64,000 bases of DNA from Erigeron canadensis (GCF_010389155.1 NC_057768.1:10910501-10974500), one strand, 5' to 3'; positions 1 to 11,622 are shown, counted from the first letter of the stretch. Numbers and translations: made by a program. The notes: generated by a model from the letters alone, not told the origin.

Positions 1-269
1 CATTAGGAGTTACTTACTTACTTTTTACATTTTTAACAAATTATTCATATATTATATATAGTCATATAATCATAATCATATGTAAATATAAATAAATAAA
101 AAAAAAGCCTGAATTTATGACTAGATTTAAAGTCATAAAGCACCATTGTTTTTATTAGCTCTAAATTGGTCAATTCATCAATTGTCTTTTAAGCCCAATG
201 CACAGCTAAATTTTAAAAGCCCAATCGCTAGGGGCCGCTGATCTTTTTATTTCCCACCGGCCTTAGGGA
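1..269. other. AT-rich non-coding DNA upstream of the hAT insertion
   Basis: I see no exon, RNA gene or clear repeat here. No open stretch resembles the first coding exon of an MLO gene. It is probably intron 1 or 5' flank of the downstream MLO gene. Confidence 0.5.
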
Positions 270-1430
270 TAGAGGTGCAAGAAGCGGTTAACCGATTTCG
301 GTTATTAATTCTAATAATCGGTTTCAGTTATTTTTTGAAACAGTAATAACCGGTTACGGTTCACTTGTACCGGTTAATAACCGATTTCTATGTTTTAAAA
401 CTAGAACCTATCTAACCGATTTCGATTAATAATAACCGGTTAACCGATACCGGTTAACCTATTCAGTTTTTTTAACCACCCATTATAATATTGAGAAAGT
501 GGTGAATAATGGGGAACAACAATCATTTCCGACAACTCAGAGTGACGAACCTACATTCCAAAAAATCTCATATTCCAAATAAACATTATTTTCTAAACAC
601 AAAACAAAATTCATCATCCTAAATCTCAAAGACAACAAAAAAATGATGTTGGATCTGATGAAAGAAACATTAATCTATATATAGTATAGATATATTGAAA
701 ACTTACGAAATCATCTGATGGTGCGATCTTTCCAGTTACATATTAGTGTATGTATATAATATGATATATATATATATATGCATATATATATATAGGAACA
801 ATCAAATAAGAACAGTTTTAAAATAAGAATGGTGAGAACACCTTAAAATCATCATTTTAATGCATTAAAAGTTCATAAAACTAACATAGTGCATAACTAA
901 TTATTATTATTTAAGTGTTTAACAATACATTGGTTCATCAAATCGAAAAAATCATGTTCTTTGTTGGATGCATCATTTTGATGAATATGCATCCAAGATG
1001 GATGCACAAAACAAATAACATGATTATTTCAATTTTGACGGATGAATGTGTTGTTAAACACTTAAATAATGATAATTAGTTATGCAATATGTTAGTTTTA
1101 TGGACTTTTAATGCATCAAAATGATGTTTTTAAGGTGTTCTCGATCACCGTTCTTATTTTAAGAGTGTTTTCACCAGAGTGTTGCCATATATATATATAA
1201 TATGTATATAATATGTGATTAACCGGTTAATCGGTTATTAATTAGAATAATTAACCGGTTATAAGTTAACCGGTAATAATCGGTTTTGGTTTTGAAAAAG
1301 AGTAATCGGTTAGTAATCGGCGGTTTCTGGTAACCTATAATCGGTTTTTACTATTCCGATTATTAACCGGTTTCGGTTACCGGTTACAGATCGATTCGGT
1401 TCGGTTAATCGGGTTTTTCTTGAACCTCTA
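270..1430. mobile_element. Non-autonomous hAT-type element
   Basis: The ends form terminal inverted repeats: TAGAGGTGCAAGAA at 270-283 against TAGAGGTTCAAGAA read on the other strand from 1430. The flanks carry an 8-bp near-identical target duplication, CTTAGGGA (262-269) and TTTAGGGA (1431-1438), 7 of 8 matching. An 8-bp duplication and YAG-type ends are typical of hAT transposons. Both subterminal regions are dense in AACCGGTTA/ACCGAT motifs, as in plant hAT elements with repeated transposase-binding sites. No transposase ORF is visible. A palindromic MITE (795-1186) sits in the middle. The element lies just upstream of the first visible MLO exon, hence in intron 1 or the promoter. Confidence 0.85.
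795..1186. mobile_element. Palindromic (foldback) MITE nested in the hAT element
   Basis: About 190 bp from 795 onward is the imperfect reverse complement of the 190 bp ending at 1186; both arms share segments such as TTAAAATAAGAA, GAACACCTT, TGCATTAAAAGT and ATTTAAGTGTTTAACAA. The two arms meet near 980-1000. The insertion sits in a TA dinucleotide tract on both sides, so a TSD cannot be defined. It has no coding capacity. The folded transcript would be a long hairpin, a possible small-RNA source (inference). Confidence 0.8.
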
Positions 1431-1659
1431 TTTAGGGACTCTAATCCTGATGACCCGAAGTTCTAAACATAATTAATTAATTACCAAAACATTCCACCAA
1501 CCTAATTACGTTGTTATTTTGGTTATGTTATTCGAATAGTTTGCTTTGACTATTCCACCATAATACCATACAGCATGTTGGAGTCATTGTAAACAGATCA
1601 TTTGATTATATTTATATCTAGAAATTAATACCATGAAACTTCCAATCAGTTTTTTACAG

Positions 1660-4600
1660 AAAAACATAAGAAATCAATGTTTGAAGCTTTGGAGAAGGTC
1701 AAGGCAGGTTAATGCCAGCACATTTCACATTTTTTTCCATATTGTGACACGAGTTCTGGATTTATAGTCTCTTATTTTTGTGGGTTGGAATCTGCAGAGT
1801 TGATGGTTCTCGGGTTTATTTCATTACTATTGACTTTTAGTCAATATTACATTGTCAAAATATGCATCCCGGATAGCATAGCTGATACAATGTTGCCATG
1901 TCCTGTAAGAGGTAAATCCAAAAAAGATGAGGAAGGAGAAGTAAGCCACCGATTGCTTCTTTCGTATGAGCAACGTAGATATTTAGTTGAAGATGTTATT
2001 TCAACTTGCAAGAAGGTAGTTTAATATAATGAAAATAAATTTGAACAAATAAGTTCATAATCAGTTGTCACTTAAAATTAATTGGTGAGGTAAAAGCTTG
2101 AACTGTTTTACAGGGCAAGGTACCAATAATAACTGTTGATGGACTGCATCAATTGCATATACTCATATTCTTTCTTGCCGTTTTACACGTTGCATACAGT
2201 GCACTCACTATGGCTCTTGGAAGACTAAAGGTACATGATGTTGATGTCCTTCGAATACTCATTTTTAAATGTAATTATGATTATGGTTTCTTTATTACTT
2301 AGATTTGGAGAAACAGATTACTGAAATATTGGAAAATTATGTGCCTATAATTAGCTTTAAGAATGTGATTCTGATCCTTGAAGTTGCTATAAATACCTAA
2401 GTAAACAATCTGAATTTATCTCTGACAAATCACAAGAAACATAATGGACCTAAATTTTATGCTGCAAAAGTATCGATCTACTTGTTTGGTGATAATGGAC
2501 ATACATATATGTTCAGATCCGTGGCTGGAAGCAGTGGGAGGGGGAAACTTCATCTCACGACTACGAATTTTCTAATGGTATAACCAATTCTATATCTATA
2601 ACTTTCTAAAGACAGGGAAAAAATTACACGTTCAGGCTAACTCATGTCGTTAAAATTTACAGATCCCACACGATTTAGGCTAACTCACGAGACGTCTTTT
2701 GTGAAAGCTCACACCAGTTTCTGGACTAGATATTCTTTCTTCTTTTACATTGTAAGTACTTGAGAGCCGAGCCAAATTTATTTTTCTTTGCCTTTGGTAA
2801 CACCATTCCCTAACATCACTGAGCTTTTTCTTTCTTGTAGGGATGCTTTTTTAGGCAGTTTTTTAGGTCTGTTAGCAAATCTGACTACTTGACTGTGCGG
2901 AATGGGTTTATTAATGTGAGTTTCGTGTTTTTGTCTTTTTTATACTAAATTTGTTGTCTTGGATCTATCTAAATCGTTTTATTGATTCTACTATACAGGT
3001 TCATTTAGCACGTGGGAGTAAATTCAACTTCCAAAAGTATGTTAAGAGGTCACTAGAAGACGATTTCCAAGTTGTTGTAGGGATCAGGTATGAAAATTTT
3101 ATTTTCCTAAGTACATTTTCTTCAAGACTTATGTTAATTGACAACACTCGGCTTTGTTAAATTGTATTTTTTGCAGTCCTGTACTCTGGACATCGTTCGT
3201 GATTTTCTTGCTTCTCAATGTTAATGGTAAGCCTAAAGTTTCACTTTAGAAGTGTCAACCTCTAACTTTTGAGTGAAACAAACACCGTAGAGGATTACTT
3301 TCATTGTGTAGAAAACTTTTGAAATAAAATGATGAAAAATCTGTCAAATTTGAGTCAGGAATATTAGCATGCATCTTTGAATATTCAAAACTAAAAGGAA
3401 AACTTTTACAACAATCATAGTTGTTACTCTTTTGAAACATGTTTGAATCTTGCAAGTTCTGAACTATGAGAAATTCTGAAACTTTCAGGATGGCATGCAC
3501 TGTTTTGGGCATCATTGCTTCCGCTAGTCGTAAGTTCCTCTTTTTTCTTGTTACAAACATTCGTTAAGTTTTGAGGATAAAACTTTTTAGTATAATGTAT
3601 ATTGTCACATTATATGTTCAGGTTATCCTAGCAGTTGGAACAAAACTTCAATCCATCTTGACAAAAATGGCACTTGAAATTACTGAAAGACACGCGGTTG
3701 TCCAAGGGATTCCGCTTGTGCAAGCCTCTGATAAACATTTTTGGTTCTCAAAGCCCCATTTCATTCTACATCTTATACACTTTGCTCTGTTTCAGGTAAG
3801 CATACTCTGCTTTGGCAATGTTCCACTTGGTTTAATATTGTGTTTGGCTACTAACTCATTTTATTGGTTTTGTTGTGCTCACAGAATGCATTCCAAATAA
3901 CATACTTCTTGTGGATATGGGTAACATATACTTACCTAAGTATCCTGATACATTATAGTTACTGATAGTAACACTACAATTGTTTTAACTGTGCAGTATG
4001 AATACAACATGGGTTCTTGCTTCCATGAGAATATCAAACTAGTTATTTTGAAACTTGTAATCGGGTAAGAGATGTAGTGTTACCATCAAAAAGGAAAGTT
4101 TTCAATCTTGAGCTTGTGCTAATTTTGATTTTATCCATGTAGGGTTGGAGTTCTCATATTGTGCAGCTACATAACACTTCCACTATATGCCCTTGTATCC
4201 CAGGTATGAAACCCATATGGCCTACTGTTTTTCTATATATAATTTGTCCAAGAATTGTCTGTATATGGGTTAATATAAGTTCTCAAATATATTTTAGATG
4301 GGATCGACCATGAAGAAGTCCATTTTCGACGAACAAACAGCCAAAGCCTTAAAGAACTGGCGAATGGCTGCCGTGAAGAAAAAACGTGGAAGCGGGGTTG
4401 GAAGTGTAAACAGTAATTCACCACGAAAACATGGAAACACTTCTAGTCCCACGTCGTCCATTTCATCATCACTCACCCGCTTCAAGACTTTTGGTCATTC
4501 CCCAAGATCCAAAGGTTACCAAGAAGCTGATTTATCATATTTTGAAGCCGAACCAATGTCACCTGAATCATCTGCTACTCATTTGATAAATGTAAGAGAC

Positions 4601-4705
4601 GACCTTAAGGAAGATAACACGATTGAATCTAGAATTCCTCGACAAAGAGATGATACAAAGAATGAAGAAGATTTCTCATTTGATAAAGCTTCTCCATCAT
4701 TGTAA
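1660..4705 (+). CDS. MLO: MLO-family seven-transmembrane protein, 14 exons, 5' partial
   Basis: Exons: 1660-1707, 1798-2015, 2114-2230, 2517-2577, 2663-2751, 2841-2915, 2999-3087, 3177-3226, 3489-3529, 3622-3795, 3885-3920, 3997-4064, 4143-4203, 4298-4705. All introns are GT-AG and the frame stays open for about 510 residues. Family hallmarks are the junction [40 protein letters not shown], several hydrophobic membrane segments, and the calmodulin-binding region around [14 protein letters not shown] after the last membrane segment. The C-terminal tail is Ser/Lys-rich and ends with DFSF close to the stop. MLO proteins are plasma-membrane proteins; recent work describes Ca2+-channel activity for several, and some are powdery-mildew susceptibility factors. 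The N-terminal exon (about 40 residues with the first membrane segment) is not seen between 1431 and 1659, so it is upstream of the window or lost. No disabling change is seen. Confidence 0.93.
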
Positions 4706-6139
4706 TAGAAGTAACCACGGAACATTTCTGTCCGAATTTTGAGGCTAAGAGTTCCCGCATATAGTAAAGTATAATTCTTTCTATACTGATGATATACTCG
4801 TTTTTACTTAAGATATGATCACATGATCACATCTCATTAATCTACTTAGTGTATGTACATATCGTAAGGGCACATTTCGATATATTTTGCCTCCATATTG
4901 CTTTGTAAATTGTAATCATAATTTGCAAGTGTCAAATAAGGTTTTCAACAAACACTTGTTATTGTGACAGAAGCAAGTCTATTGATTTTCATATCAACAA
5001 TATTCAATCTCAATTAGATAAAAAACTACTCAAACCTACAAAGATCACCATACTATTTGTTAATGTTATGTTGCAAAATAATCACCAATTATATAAATCA
5101 ATAACAAGATTTCTAGAATCAATATAATATAAAGAGAAAAATACATTATTATGGTGAAAGCCCCTTTTTATACATCTCCATCTTGTGAGCAATGCCATAG
5201 CAACCCTCTTCTTGTATCTTGGCAAATGTAATCCAGTATACTTTAATTACAACCAGAATCAAACCCAATATTTTACGAAAATTTTAGAGGCTGTGCAAGT
5301 ATTTGATGATGCATTAAAACAAAATAAATCATCATTATCCATGGAGATAGAATAAATTGTAATGATGAGACTTTAAATTAAATTGTCAAATATATTAAAT
5401 TTTGGAGTCTCTTAAAATTTGGAGGCTATCTACGGTTGTACACCCTGCACACCTTTGACGATGGCCCTGATTCCAGATTTAATGCTTAAAATCTAATGCT
5501 ATTCCTTGTTTTTTGCATAATATTAAGTTGCACGATGCTAAGCAACTTACAAGCAGCAAATATATAAGAATAAGACGTGGTTTAGTTTAAATATTTCAAT
5601 ATAATTTGATTGAAAGGAATTTGAAATGTTTTACGTTAGCCTAACAAAATATTAAATCCAAATTCCTTTTCATAAAATTTAATCAAAATTTTTGAACCAA
5701 ACGATTTTCAAAACTTATGAGTAAAAAGAGAAAAAGAATATTGTACCAATTCGTAAGAGGGGTGGTGTGGTTTCCTAGAAGTGGTCAAGAAAACCGGTTT
5801 TTGAAAAACCGTGTCGAAAAAACCAAACCCGGTCAAAACCGGGTTTGACCAAACCGACGGTTTAAAATCGGTTTCGGATTTGGTTCTTAGGATCGGGCCG
5901 GGTTCTGTTACTGGGCAAAATAACTGGAAAAACAGGACAATTTTTGACAATTCAGATTTGGTCAAACCCGATTTTTAATCCCGTTGACAGAATCCAGTTC
6001 AGATCAGGTTGGTTCAGAAACCCGCCTTTTAACAAACCTTCTTATTTTTTGGTTATTTAAGTCCTAGCTCAAAGCCTAAAATTTTACAAGCCCAAAAGTT
6101 GAAAACAAATTTGGAGCCTCCAATGTGTGGAGGCTTTAG
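4706..6139. other. MLO 3' UTR and AT-rich intergenic DNA
   Basis: The first ~250 bp after the stop is probably 3' UTR. No coding segment is recognisable further on. Around 5780-6010 there is an AACCGG/AAACCCG-rich stretch resembling the subterminal DNA of the hAT-like elements in this window, but I could not define ends or a TSD. Confidence 0.5.
5780..6010. repeat. AACCGG-rich low-complexity stretch, possible transposon relic
   Basis: Repeated AAACCGG, AACCCGG and CCGGTTTT motifs on both strands resemble the subterminal repeats at 270-1430 and 12180-12370. No terminal repeats or target duplication were found. Confidence 0.35.
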
Positions 6140-6496
6140 ACTATTGTTTAGCCTACTACCAGTCTACCACTACTATTGGTCTAGCTTTGAAACAGGGGAT
6201 TGATTTTATGAGCGGGCATTGTTACCGATTAAGACAATGTATGCAAGATTTTTCGATATTCACGAGCAATTCACATCTATTAAATATAAAAAAGTTACTA
6301 TTGTGAAGGCGTTAATGAAGTTTGTGTCTCATTTGTATGGTCTTTGACCTTGGGTAATCCATTAGGGTTCGAGTCTCAGTTCCTGAATTTGTATAGATTC
6401 TTGAGTTTCATAAAAAATATTAGTATAATTTAAGACTATGAATAGAATAGTTAACCATTCAAAAATACATAAATAAATTATTGTGAAGGTGATTTG
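6140..6496. repeat. Left copy of a ~350-bp direct duplication flanking a copia fragment
   Basis: This segment recurs in the same orientation at 10409-10748 with few substitutions. The right copy lacks ~17 bp between two short CTACT repeats. Neither copy is LTR or coding sequence. It contains GGGTTCGAGTCTC (near 6365), resembling a tRNA B box, so a SINE origin is possible but unproven. Confidence 0.85.
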
Positions 6497-6639
6497 ATAA
6501 TGCAACATTGAAATTAGGAGGTTCATTCAAATCTCCTACTACGTGTTCTTCAGACTCAATCATAAGATTTAATCTATCACGAGCACGTATTGTCCTTGAG
6601 GACCTACGAATTGCAATCGCTTCATCTTCAACTTAAAGT

Positions 6640-7480
6640 TCATCTAGAGATTCATCTCTTTGAACATTTTCCCCCCTAAGTTGAAGATTTCTAGTGCTTT
6701 TAGAAGTTTGACACATCTTATTGAGCCTCATCAAGTTCAACAATCCTCCCACTGTCTTCTTAAGATATGAGTTACCTTTCAAGGAACTCAACAAATCAAA
6801 AAAAAAAAAAAAAATACTTTGACAGTGTTTCTGGTAGGAAAGTAGAAGTAGTAACCCATCGTTTCCTTTGGGTGTCCTACAAAGATGCACTTGACAGATC
6901 TGGATTCAAGTTTGTCAGGCGTGTCTCGTTTCATGAGTGCCTCACATCCCCAGACCTTTAAGTAAGACAACTTAGGAACACTTTCCATGCCACAATTCAT
7001 GCGGTGTCTTGTCAACCTTCTTGGTTGGAACCATATTGAGAATGAATGCAACAATCTCTAGAGCATAATCCCAAAATGAAATGGGAGAGTCTTAAGGTTC
7101 ATCGTTTATCTTACCATGTTCAACAAGGTTCGATTTCTTCTTTCACATATACCCTATATAGGAGTAAGCTCTTGGATAAATCCACAAGCTTTTAGATGAT
7201 CCTCAAACTTTTGGCTTAAGTATTCTTCATCTCGATCTGAACGAAGAATCTTGATGGTTCTATTGAGTTGATTCTCTACTTCACTTTTAAATTCATTGAA
7301 TATTTCGAAGACTTCATGTTTATGGTTAAACACTTAAACATAACCATAATGACTGAAATCATTCATAAAAATGATGAAGTAGCTAGCCTTTCCTTGACAC
7401 ATGCCTAAATGGGCTACATACACCTGAATGTATTAGTCCAAGTAATTCCTTAACCCTCTCCGGTTTTATGCGGAAAAGGT
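6640..7480 (-). pseudogene. Copia integrase remnant (core and C-terminal part)
   Basis: Minus-strand conceptual reading gives integrase signatures: FMNDFSHYGYVYVF (core), ILRSDRDEEYL (second catalytic Asp region), then LKVWGCEALMKRDTPDKLE and KCIFVGHPKETMGYYFY, typical of the copia integrase C-terminal region, and the linker towards RT. Frameshifts and stops interrupt it throughout. A run of 16-17 adenines near 6797 replaces codons after the YYFY motif. Confidence 0.8.
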
Positions 7481-7487
7481 ATTCTTG

Positions 7488-7830
7488 TCATCTTGCCGAA
7501 AACACAAGGCATGCATTTGTCAAATGATTCATCAATTGATTTAACGATCTCTTATCAAATGATTCATCATTTGATTTTAAGATCCCTTCAATTTGAAGTA
7601 TGCATTTCTTGCTAACGACAACACATTTATCAAATGATTCATCATTTGATTTCAAGATCCCTTCATTATGAAGATTTCCAATGTGTTTCTTGCTAACGAC
7701 AATCCCAAAAACACGTAATTTATCAAATGATTCATCATTTGATTGCAAGATCTCTTCATAATGAAGATTTCCAATGCGTTTCTTACTAATGATAATGTCA
7801 AATCCATGCATTTATCAAATGATTCATCAT
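7488..7830 (-). pseudogene. Tandemly amplified copia pre-integrase segment
   Basis: The minus-strand reading repeats a unit containing SKKRIGNLH, EGILKSN and DESFDK about four times before continuing into CMPCVFGKMTR. In normal copia polyproteins this is a single unit of the pre-integrase zinc-binding domain. The unit is roughly 80-100 bp, with the DNA motif ATGATTCATCATTTGAT recurring. The cysteine pair of the domain appears only once, at the end. Confidence 0.75.
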
Positions 7831-7979
7831 TTGATTGTAAGACACCGTTCCTTTGAAGTCTTTAAATGCCTTTCTTGACAAAATTAAACAAGATGACTAT
7901 GTCAAAGATAATTAGAGTCCAAGTTAAACTTGACTATTTGCTATTGAATTATTATTTGTATAACAACGCACATAATTCA

Positions 7980-8704
7980 ATTTGAAGATACTTGAAGCAC
8001 TGGCTGAACCAGCTTGCTTCTTCTTCGCATTCAACTCAGCTAGATACTTTAGCCGTATGCTCCTTTTTCCAAAAGGGTCTTTTAAGGTTTTGAGACAAAC
8101 ACAACTTGTTTTCTCTTACCAAAAATCTTGCCCATAGCTTACGGTTGTTTTGCTTTCTGGACCTTTCCCCCCTTGATCATAAGAACTTGGGATGTAGCAG
8201 ATTTCCTTGGAAGCTCTTTCTCATACTCAATTAACATGACATGAAGTTTAGCTGTGGTTTTACTCATGCTATGCATAGTTTAACCTTTCCAATTGCCCAT
8301 GAGTACCTCTTCAACTAGAGTACTTAAGGACTAACCGATGTTCCATGCTCGTGTCGCAAGTCATGAAGTTGATCAACTAGGTCGAACAACTCCACTCCGG
8401 CTTGCTTTTAGTACAAAGACTTGAGTTCAGTGAGCATATCACATGGAAATGAATGCTCAAATTGCTTTTGAAGGTCCGCATTCATGCTTTCCAACATTAA
8501 ACAAGCAACCTCATTGTGTCTATCATACCGAGCATTGTATGCAGACAACTTTCAAGTTGAAGCATTCTCTCCCGGAACAACGGTGTCTGCTCATCAATGA
8601 CTTAAACCTAGTCATTGAAGTTTGGCTCCAGAAAGCCTTTTCCTTTCTAGCATCGACCTGAAAGCCGATTGGTGTATGTTTTGAGAAGGATTTGTTGTTG
8701 CCAT
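7980..8704 (-). pseudogene. Copia gag remnant
   Basis: The minus-strand reading begins MATTNPSQNIHQSAFRSMLE at 8704, a typical copia Gag start, and later shows MHSMSKTTAKLHVMLIEYEK and ELPRKSATSQV, the C-terminal Gag region before the zinc knuckle. The central part and the CCHC knuckle are deleted or scrambled. No long ORF remains. Confidence 0.75.
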
Positions 8705-10170
8705 CTTCAAAACAGACAAAAGTTCAATTATCGGTATTTTTGATAATTAATCCTTAAGAAATGTAATTTACCCTTGTTAATTTCCATCCATGTTGTCATG
8801 CCACAGGTTAAGTTCTCACCTCTTAACTCGTTTTAAGTCGCCCAATTAAGAACATGTAAATAGTCCACCGCTGTCTCACAACGAGTGGTAATCTACCTTG
8901 AAGAGATACAATTCACTTACGTCTCACGTAGAGCAAAAAGCACTGACAAGTGTTCTTAGCAAAGTGGGTGGCATTGACTTAACTTTAAATGAGTATTGCA
9001 TTTGATGTGAATCAAAAGTTTATGTTTGAAGACTCATGCATAATCTTCGAAACATAATATTTAATAAAATCATTTGTTTAGTCTTAACAACACAAGAGAA
9101 CTCGGTATCTCCATTTGAACGCACAAAGAAGCGCAAGGGCAAAGGTTTGCGATGGACGCAATTAAAAACCCGCCCTTTTAGAAGGCTAGCGCACTCCGAC
9201 TTATACCTCTCTTAGAGTTTGTTCAAATGGGTGAGCCGGTGTATCTCAAGGTTGCAAGACTCCAATTTTATTAATGAAATCTCTATTTTGAATTCTTAGT
9301 CAAATTTATTTTCAAAACAATTTTTGCATCACCTTTATACAACTTATAAACAATACAAAAATTAATAAATTTGCTAATTCCGAACTACTTAATCATGTAA
9401 CAAGTTAAGGTAGGCCACCTAAACATGGTCACTATGGTTCATGCATATGTTTAAACCCAGCTCTCCCTTCCAAGAAGAGGACCACATGCATCAAGTTACC
9501 TTGATTGCGTAAGCCTTTAAACAAAATAACTTACACTTAGCACATAAACACATAAAAACATGCTGACTGGAAATTTCCAGTAGCTTCACGACCAGTTTAA
9601 GCCTGTTTCTTGTCCGATTCAGCTTTCGACCAGAACTACAAAGTTGTAGCCCTATGAGTCGAAAATCTACAGTCCAAATTTGGGCTTCTAATTCATTAAA
9701 TATTAAAAGATATGAATTTTTTAGTAAACTGTCGCAAACCAGAAAATTTACACGAAGAATTCACATTGTCACATAATAATCTAATATTTAACCCTAATTA
9801 TTGGATCATCATGCTTTGCAAAATATATCTATATATATCCAGTAAAATCACAATTAATTTTGCATGAATTTCTTGTGATTTTACTATTATTTAACAACTT
9901 TAAATAATAAAGATACACATAATCATGCAATTCATCACATAAATCATGTCAATTCTTAATTCAAAACTTGCTTGAGGGTTTCAATCTTTATTGAAATAGG
10001 TTAAAATTTAACTAAACAAAAAACCCTTATTTTTTATTTAATTAAAAACCGAAATTTTAATTAATTAAAATAAGAAAACAACCTTTAATTATTTAACAAT
10101 TAATTAAAATCAACCAACCCTTAAATCCCCCTTCAAAATTTGATCTTTGTAATTAATAGATCACATATGT
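8705..10170 (-). other. Leader region of the truncated copia element
   Basis: About 1.5 kb between the primer site and the gag start. I see no coding segment or repeat in it. It is AT-rich, especially at 9800-10130. Confidence 0.5.
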
Positions 10171-10185
10171 GGCTCGTGATACCAC
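10171..10185 (-). promoter_or_regulatory. Primer binding site of the truncated copia element
   Basis: Directly next to the LTR end, the minus strand reads GTGGTATCACGAGCC. This resembles the 3' end complement of initiator tRNA-Met (TGGTATCAGAGC) with some mismatches. Confidence 0.7.
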
Positions 10186-10404
10186 TGTTATAATATGAGC
10201 ACATAAACAAACATAATCACGAGTAAGCACAACGGAAAAAATCGAAACAAATATGCAATCAAATTAATTAAAGAATAGAATTGAGTTGTGTACCTTATGC
10301 AAAGCTCCAACAAAGATAATAATAATAAGATTATTTTTAATGCTTAGGGTTTAAAGCAAAACCCCTCTACGATCGCACACTAGACACCCCGAATAATGTA
10401 TGCT
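10186..10404 (-). repeat. Truncated 5' LTR
   Basis: The plus strand starts TGTTATAATATGAGCAC and matches 10904-11123 closely, then breaks after ATGTATGCT and joins the duplicated flank through a 4-bp filler. Confidence 0.85.
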
Positions 10405-10408
10405 TTGA

Positions 10409-10748
10409 ACTATTGTTTAGCCTACTATTGGTCTAGCTTTGAAATTGGGGATTGATTTTATGAGCGGGCATAGTTACCGATTAAGACAATGTATGCAAGA
10501 TTTTTCGATATTCACGAGCAATTCACATCTATTAAATATAAAAAAGTTACTATTGTGAAGGCGTTAATGAAGTTGGTGTCTCATTTGTATGGTCTTTGAT
10601 TTTGGGTAATCCATTAGGGTTTGAGTCTCAGTTCCTGAATTTGTATAGATTCTTGAGTTTCATCAAAAATATTAGTATAATTTAAGATTATGAATAGAAT
10701 AGTTAACCATTCAAAAATACATAAATAAATTATTGTGAAGGTGATTTG
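10409..10748. repeat. Right copy of the ~350-bp direct duplication
   Basis: Same orientation and near-identical to 6140-6496, with an internal ~17-bp deletion between short repeats. It continues into unrelated single-copy-like sequence at 10749. Confidence 0.85.
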
Positions 10749-10903
10749 GAGACGGCCAACGGATGTCATCAAAAGAAATAGAGAAGGGGTAAACTAAAAT
10801 TTCAGCTGAAGTTAAAAGAAGAGACTGACTTATTGGGATAAAGAGTGTCTGTTACCATCAAAGAATACAATTTATATAAATACTAACGAACTAGATGCTA
10901 ATG

Positions 10904-11622
10904 TGTTATAATATGAGCACATAAACATACATAATCACGAGTAAGCGCAACGGAAGAAATCGAAACAAATATGCAATCATTAATTAACAAAGAATAGAAT
11001 TGAGTTGTGTACCTTATGCAAAGCTCCAATAAAGATAATAACAATAAGATTATTATTAATGCTTAGGGTTTAAAGCAAAACCCCTCTACGATCGCACACT
11101 AGACACCCCGAATAATGTATGCTAGTTCCCCGATCACTAACCGAACAACCCTTTGTTCAAACCCTTAACTTGAAGTCGAAATCCCCTTAAGGAAAAGAGA
11201 TTTCGGCCACTTCAAAGAAAAAGGGAGAAAAATGAGAGAAAACTTATGTGAAAAAGTGTGTGTAACAACTACCAAAACCTAGAATTAAGCCATCTATTTA
11301 TAGAGGATAATTAGGTTTAAACAATCTTGGAAAACAAGTTAGAATCAAGGTTTACAAAGCCCTATTCCAACCGGCCCCCTTTTTGATTTTTAGGGTCCAA
11401 TTTCATTTTCCATTTTTCACATTTTTAATCCTCCCCTTTAATTAATTAAATACAATTAACCCTTTAATTATGTTTAATTAATCATTTCGTGATTAAATTA
11501 ATTAATATATTACTTTAATATATCAATTAATATTATCGAGTTACCGTGTCATTTCGTGTGACCCCGTTGGCTTAAATTATTGCCGGACATGCGATTTATA
11601 ATAAAATGATCACATTCCAACA
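10904..11622 (-). mobile_element. Solo LTR of the same copia family
   Basis: A complete 719-bp LTR beginning TGTTATAATA and ending TTCCAACA on the plus strand. It is flanked by a perfect 5-bp TSD, TAATG, at 10899-10903 and 11623-11627, with no internal retrotransposon sequence attached. The first ~220 bp match the truncated LTR at 10186. A minus-strand TATAAATAG promoter-like motif lies at 11293-11302. This is the product of LTR-LTR recombination that removed the body of an element. Confidence 0.92.

Larger units (their letters stand above)
6497..10404 (-). mobile_element. Truncated, decayed Ty1/copia retrotransposon
   Basis: Read on the minus strand, the order is LTR fragment (10186-10404), primer site (10171-10185), long leader, gag remnant (start at 8704), pre-integrase and integrase remnants, then the start of the reverse-transcriptase linker, where it stops at 6497. 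The rest of RT, RNase H and the 3' LTR are missing. The 219-bp LTR piece matches the first 220 bp of the solo LTR at 10904. All ORFs are broken. It is flanked by a ~350-bp direct duplication rather than a 5-bp TSD, so its present form did not arise from simple integration. Confidence 0.85.

Noticed and set aside
1785..2024. Short + strand ORF as a separate small gene
   Set aside because: It is one MLO exon (1798-2015) plus intron read-through; splice sites fit exactly.
3255..3560. 101-codon minus-strand ORF over the MLO gene
   Set aside because: Antisense to MLO introns and exon 9, with no recognisable domain; a chance ORF.
4298..4485. Overlapping minus-strand ORFs in the last MLO exon
   Set aside because: Shadows of the real exon in antisense frames.
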